This document shows positions 5,815 through 9,230 of a DNA stretch of 9,230 bases, one piece after another. The stretch lies in the NCBI GenBank assembly GCA_937901805.1, contig CALDJI010000033.1, positions 1 to 9,230 of the forward strand. The letters are read 5' to 3'. The notes under the pieces were generated by a model, which was given only the letters and a program-made list of their open reading frames with translations, did not search any database and was not told the origin of the DNA. How positions within the stretch are numbered: position 1 is the stretch's first letter; the number at the start of each line of letters is the position of its first letter. This DNA is from an uncultured Clostridia bacterium (lineage in GTDB: Bacteria > Bacillota > Clostridia > Oscillospirales > Ruminococcaceae). Made by a program: the position numbers and the translations under genes.

Positions 5815-6781
5815 TTATACAGAGAGAATTTTTTTGTATTGGCCTATTCCTATCAGTAGCGTGAGCAGTTCCACAACTGGAAATGTAATCCAGACACCAA
5901 ATAATCCCATCAAATATGAAAAGAGGAATACGATTAGGATTATCCCAATACATCCACGAAAAACAGAGAGAAAAAAGGAAGCTTTGGGTTGGGAAATTGC
6001 CCCAAATAAGGAAGCAGTTACGATATTGAATCCAACAAATAGAAATCCAACAAAATAAATCCGAAGGCCGTTTTCTGCCATTTTTTGTAATTCCATATTT
6101 TGTTCACTGTTAAATACGGAAACAATCGGCGTTGTGAAAAGAAATACGACTGCTATAATTAGAACTCCCAAAATACCGGACAGAATTACAGCTTTATGAT
6201 AGAGGCATTTCACTTCTTTCATCTTATTTTTTCCATAGGCACGACTAATCAGCGGTTGTACCCCTTGCGAAAGCCTGTAAAGATGGCAACTGTCACTAAG
6301 GCCAAATTTGCAATAATTCCGTATGCAGCTACTCCAAGATTGCCAGCAAAAGAAAGCAACAATAAATTGAAAATTACTAATACAATCCCAGAAGAAAATT
6401 CATTGACAAATGCAGCGCTGCCTAATCCTGAAATATCAAAAACAGTTTGAAAGGATAGTCTTGTTTTTACTAGGTAAAATTTATGATTTTTCTTTAATAT
6501 ATGGATTGATGAAATAGATAGTCCAATAACAGGTGCTAATCCTGTAGCAAAAGCGGCGCCAAAGATACCCATATTTAATGGATACATAAAAAGATAATCC
6601 AGAAAGATATTTGATAGACTCCCTATACTGAAATGGACAGATTTAGTGCAGCTAATCCCTGAGAACCTAGACGATTTGATACAAAAAAAGTATCTGCCAA
6701 AATATAACCGGATAGACCCAGCATACCAAGAATATTTAAGGTAATGTATTTTGAGAAGCTTTGGTTGACCTCTTTTATCAT
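5815..6781 (-). pseudogene. MATE-family multidrug/sodium efflux transporter, degraded
   Basis: MATE proteins are 12-helix exporters driven by proton or sodium gradients, usually 440-460 residues. Here three frames carry consecutive parts of one. Part 1 starts at ATG 6781 after a GGGAGGAT ribosome site, reads MIKEVNQSFSKYITLNILGM then ILADTFFV and AALNLSI, and hits TAG at 6623-6625. Part 2, in another frame from about 6640, reads IGSLSNIFLDYLF then PLNMGIFGAAFATGLAP, which in relatives lies well over 100 residues downstream, so roughly 330 bp of the middle is missing. Part 2 runs off frame near 6271-6276: GVQPLISRAYGKNKM appears only in the third frame, and restoring one base (GGCTTT to GGCCTTT in the coding strand) would join them. 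Part 3 continues to a TAA at 5815-5817. With a deletion plus a frameshift, it is a genuine pseudogene. It lies just downstream of the pfkA terminator, with little room for its own promoter. Confidence 0.88.
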
Positions 6782-6820
6782 ATTGATATTATCCTCCCAT
6801 ATTTTTAATAGATTGTTCCA

Positions 6821-6876
6821 GAAAAAAAGTGCTTGAATATATTCCTTCTAAGACCTACGGAATATATTCAAGCACT
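6821..6876 (-). terminator. Rho-independent terminator of pfkA
   Basis: Arms 6828-6845 and 6859-6876 (AGTGCTTGAATATATTCC and its exact reverse complement) form an 18-bp perfect stem with a 13-nt loop. On the minus strand the stem is followed by seven T (6822-6828), the layout of an intrinsic terminator. It lies about 70 nt after the pfkA stop and insulates it from the MATE remnant. The stem is longer and more AT-rich than the other terminators here. Confidence 0.85.
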
Positions 6877-6943
6877 AATTTCTCATTATCCGGTGATAAA
6901 GAGATTGCTTTATTATGGATTTTGTTGTTCTTTATTCGTTTGA

Positions 6944-7915
6944 TTAAATAGAAATTTCATCTGCAATTTGATACAACTGTGTATCAAAAGGTTTTACCAT
7001 CGCAAGACCTTCATTGATATCATAATCAACAATTTCGTTTCCTTTCATGCCAACAACGCGGTTGCCAATTCCTTGTTTCAGAAGTGAAACTGCATGATAG
7101 CCCATCCTGCTGGCAATTACTCGATCACGAACAGTTGGGGATCCGCCACGCTGTACATGTCCCAATATGGTAGCCCGGGATTCAATACCCGTTTTCGCTT
7201 CAATTTCCTCTGCGATTTTGGAGACATTTCCAACGCCCTCTGCGACGATAACAATAAAATGTTCTTTGCCTGTTTTTTGAATACGTTTAATTTTCATAAT
7301 CATGTCATCTAAATTAAAAGAAAGTTCCGGCACAATAATACAGGTCGCGCCGCATGCAATACCCGCATTCAATGCAATATGGCCGGCATGACGTCCCATT
7401 ACTTCAACGACGCTACAACGATCATGAGACTGTGCTGTATCACGAATTTTATCAACCATATCTACCGCAGTGTTCATCGCTGTATCATAACCAATAGTAT
7501 AGTCAGTAGAAGAAATATCGTTATCAATTGTCCCCGGAATTCCAACACACGGGATTCCAAGATTTGACAGATCCCTTGCTCCACGATACGATCCGTCCCC
7601 ACCGATTACGACTAAGCCATCGATGCCGCTTTCAACACAAATATTTTTCGCTTTTTCTACTCCTGCAGATTCCTTGAATTCCAAGCAACGTGCAGTATAT
7701 AAAATAGTACCGCCGCGCTGAATAATATCTGAGACACTTCTCAGGTTCATTTCAAACATGTCCCCGTTCAGCAAGCCATTATAACCACGGCGGATGCCGA
7801 TGACCCGAATGCCGTTAAAGATAGCCGTTCTAACCACAGAACGAATAGCAGCGTTCATTCCCGGAGCGTCACCGCCACTGGTTAAAACGCCGATTGTCTT
7901 TACAGTCTTACCCAT
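6944..7915 (-). CDS. pfkA: ATP-dependent 6-phosphofructokinase
   Basis: This cytoplasmic enzyme phosphorylates fructose 6-phosphate to fructose 1,6-bisphosphate, the committed step of glycolysis. The start at 7915 (MGKTVKTIGVLTSGG) is chosen because GGAGGA at 7925-7930 lies 9 nt upstream; an in-frame ATG at 7936 would precede the ribosome site. The 323 residues match bacterial PfkA (about 320). TSGGDAPGMN at 12-21 binds ATP. GGDGS at 105-109 with glycine at 108 marks an ATP rather than pyrophosphate donor, as does PGTIDND (127-133), which contains the catalytic base Asp131. MGRHAGH and the later HVQRGGSP segment contribute substrate and allosteric contacts. All key residues are present. It lies downstream of dnaE in the same orientation, the usual Firmicute order, but has its own strong promoter and terminator, so it can be expressed independently. 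Confidence 0.97.
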   Translation of the reverse strand: MGKTVKTIGVLTSGGDAPGMNAAIRSVVRTAIFNGIRVIGIRRGYNGLLNGDMFEMNLRSVSDIIQRGGTILYTARCLEFKESAGVEKAKNICVESGIDGLVVIGGDGSYRGARDLSNLGIPCVGIPGTIDNDISSTDYTIGYDTAMNTAVDMVDKIRDTAQSHDRCSVVEVMGRHAGHIALNAGIACGATCIIVPELSFNLDDMIMKIKRIQKTGKEHFIVIVAEGVGNVSKIAEEIEAKTGIESRATILGHVQRGGSPTVRDRVIASRMGYHAVSLLKQGIGNRVVGMKGNEIVDYDINEGLAMVKPFDTQLYQIADEISI

Positions 7916-7970
7916 AATAAAAAATCCTCCTGTCAAAGTAGCGATTTACTTTGCCTATTATCCTAATAAT

Positions 7971-7998
7971 ATAATACACTGTTTTTTCCTGGTGTCAA
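7971..7998 (-). promoter_or_regulatory. Sigma-A promoter of pfkA
   Basis: On the minus strand a perfect TTGACA (7998-7993) is followed after 16 bp by TATTAT (7976-7971), with a TG just before the shifted register ATTATA. The start is expected near 7964, giving a leader of about 50 nt. The match is strong, consistent with high expression of a glycolytic enzyme. No clear terminator separates it from the dnaE stop, so read-through from dnaE may also contribute. Confidence 0.75.
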
Positions 7999-8053
7999 TG
8001 CGCCAGTTTGAGAATTTCAGGCCGAAATTTTGTAACATATGGATTGAGTTGTA

Positions 8054-9230
8054 CTAAGAAAGGCGGACAACAACACGCTCATCACCTAAAATGTATTTCA
8101 GTTCTTTGAGCAAAGGTTTGTTGACAGTTGTCCACAAATGTTTTGGGGCACAAGTATATTTGCCAGTATCCTCAAAATACACATAGACAGGTGTAATTCC
8201 TTCAAATATTGAAATCACATTAAATGCCTTTTGGAAGACTGGATCTTCCCTGCTTTTCATTTTTAGATAGAGTCCTTCACGATGTCTAGAAGGCTTAGCA
8301 GCTGGTTTTGCTAAAGAATGCTGTCCATGTATGGGCTTCTCTTCCAGAAAAGAAGTGAATCCTTTGCTGTTTTGATTTCCTAGTCCAATGATTTCCATAT
8401 CCTGTAGCTCTGCAGGAGTATAGACCGCCTCGCAGAGTAGTACGGGATCTTCTTCTGATATGGAGAGTTTTCCTATCATATAAACAATATTTCCCTCTGT
8501 CAGCAGATTAGAATATTCTTGCCAAGCCTTTGGAAACACCAAAACAGACATACTGGACGTTGTATCCTCTATCGTGAGAAATGCCATCAATGCCCCATTT
8601 TTCGTATTTTTTGTACGTCTCGACTCCACTGCACATACAATTCCGACCATGGTCTTATCCTGATAAGGGGTTCCCATATCCTGTTCCAGTATATCTGCGA
8701 TCAAATCCGTCTGTTTTTGTTCAATCAACCGTTCGTAGGCACCAACTGGATGCCCGGATACATAAATTCCAATGGTATCCTTCTCCATCATCAAGCGTTC
8801 CTTTAAAGAGAAGTCTTCCACATAAGGGAGTTTTGGTTCCTGAGGCTGCTGGACATCCGGGTTTTCAAACAGATTGAGCTGCCCCTCTACATTCCGTCGG
8901 CGCTGTTCATCAATGTTATTTAAAACGCTATCCAATGCTTGGAGCATTTGCCTGCGGTTAGATGGAAAAGAGTCCAGCGCGCCACAGCGAATTAAACTTT
9001 CCACGGCTCTTTTATTGACATCTTCCCCATACATTCTCTCACAGAAATCAAAAAAGGAGGTGAATTTCCCTTTTTTGCGAATACGGATAATATTTTGAAC
9101 GACTGCTTTCCCCAAATTCTTAATTGCAAGTAGTCCAAAACGGATACCATCTTCACAGACAGTAAAACTTTCTGAACTTTCATTGACATCTGGCGGTAAT
9201 ACTTTAATCGACAGTCTGTGGCACTCATTG
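8054..9230 (-). CDS. dnaE: DNA polymerase III alpha subunit (DnaE type), C-terminal third; start outside window
   Basis: DnaE is a C-family replicative polymerase; in Firmicutes with PolC it is usually the primer-extending, lagging-strand enzyme. The visible 391 residues are the C-terminal third of a protein of about 1,150. In window residue order: the finger end (IKVLPPDVNES, GIRFGLLAIKN) at 8-38; a helix-hairpin-helix region (FTSFFDFCERM through RCGALDSFP) at about 55-90; the sliding-clamp motif QLNLF at 117-121 (bases 8867-8881); the EKDTIGIYVSGHP segment at 149-161; an OB fold at about 190-270; and a degenerate C-terminal domain ending in VVVRLS. The polymerase active-site aspartates and PHP domain lie beyond the window. 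The frame is open through base 9230 with family-like sequence, so the gene is truncated by the window edge only. pfkA follows with a gap of about 140 bp. Confidence 0.96.
   Translation of the reverse strand, partial: NECHRLSIKVLPPDVNESSESFTVCEDGIRFGLLAIKNLGKAVVQNIIRIRKKGKFTSFFDFCERMYGEDVNKRAVESLIRCGALDSFPSNRRQMLQALDSVLNNIDEQRRRNVEGQLNLFENPDVQQPQEPKLPYVEDFSLKERLMMEKDTIGIYVSGHPVGAYERLIEQKQTDLIADILEQDMGTPYQDKTMVGIVCAVESRRTKNTKNGALMAFLTIEDTTSSMSVLVFPKAWQEYSNLLTEGNIVYMIGKLSISEEDPVLLCEAVYTPAELQDMEIIGLGNQNSKGFTSFLEEKPIHGQHSLAKPAAKPSRHREGLYLKMKSREDPVFQKAFNVISIFEGITPVYVYFEDTGKYTCAPKHLWTTVNKPLLKELKYILGDERVVVRLS

Noticed and set aside
5787..5820. A10 run and TAAGCTTA palindrome between the convergent recombinase and MATE genes as a terminator
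   Set aside because: The palindrome leaves no loop and is not placed next to a T-run as a stem would need to be on either strand.
5834..6450. Plus-strand open frames across the MATE remnant
   Set aside because: The minus-strand reading gives clear MATE segments, while the plus-strand products are low-complexity, Asn/Pro/Lys-rich shadows.
8020..8036. AATTTC/GAAATT hairpin between dnaE and pfkA as a dnaE terminator
   Set aside because: It is a 6-bp AT-rich stem with no T-tract on the minus strand, too weak to call.

Overview
The window is AT-rich DNA from a low-GC, anaerobic, probably spore-forming member of the Clostridia, most likely on the Ruminococcaceae/Oscillospiraceae side. The evidence is a SCIFF ranthipeptide pair (scfA-scfB), a SpoIIM-type sporulation gene directly upstream of xerD, a DUF624/YesL membrane protein, the Firmicute order dnaE-pfkA, strong AGGAGG-type ribosome sites and several TTG starts. 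Most of it is conserved chromosomal backbone rather than a mobile element.

Layout. 1-48: tail of a small membrane protein gene, probably the TIGR04086/YrzE family. 49-1741: a consensus extended -10 promoter, the 45-residue precursor peptide gene scfA, an intercistronic stem-loop, the radical SAM/SPASM maturase gene scfB and a strong terminator. 1742-2083: a gene-free stretch holding a GAAC-N4-GTTC palindrome, four ACATAAT repeats spaced 20/14/20, and a long inverted repeat that overlaps a sigma-E-like promoter and the ribosome site of the next gene. 2084-4640: spoIIM (frameshifted), xerD and a DUF624 gene, ending at a terminator. 4641-4801: a perfect 34-bp palindrome abutting a near-consensus promoter. 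4802-5803: a second, XerC-type tyrosine recombinase. 5815-6781 (minus): a decayed MATE-family efflux gene with an internal deletion and a frameshift. 6821-9230 (minus): terminator, pfkA with its own promoter, and the 3' third of dnaE, which runs off the window.

How the genes fit together. ScfA and ScfB form one biosynthetic unit: ScfB is expected to install a Cys-to-Thr thioether in ScfA, and Cys32 and Thr37 are present at the positions reported for characterised homologues. SpoIIM belongs to the mother-cell engulfment machinery; its upstream region carries a plausible mother-cell promoter, but the reading frame is broken by one surplus base. The two Xer-type recombinases lie 1.1 kb apart on the same strand and could be the chromosome-dimer-resolution pair, although each has its own control region. 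dnaE and pfkA are housekeeping genes. I see no clearly undescribed multi-gene system. The least explained elements are the non-coding ones: the ACATAAT array, the spoIIM leader inverted repeat and the 34-bp palindrome before the second recombinase.
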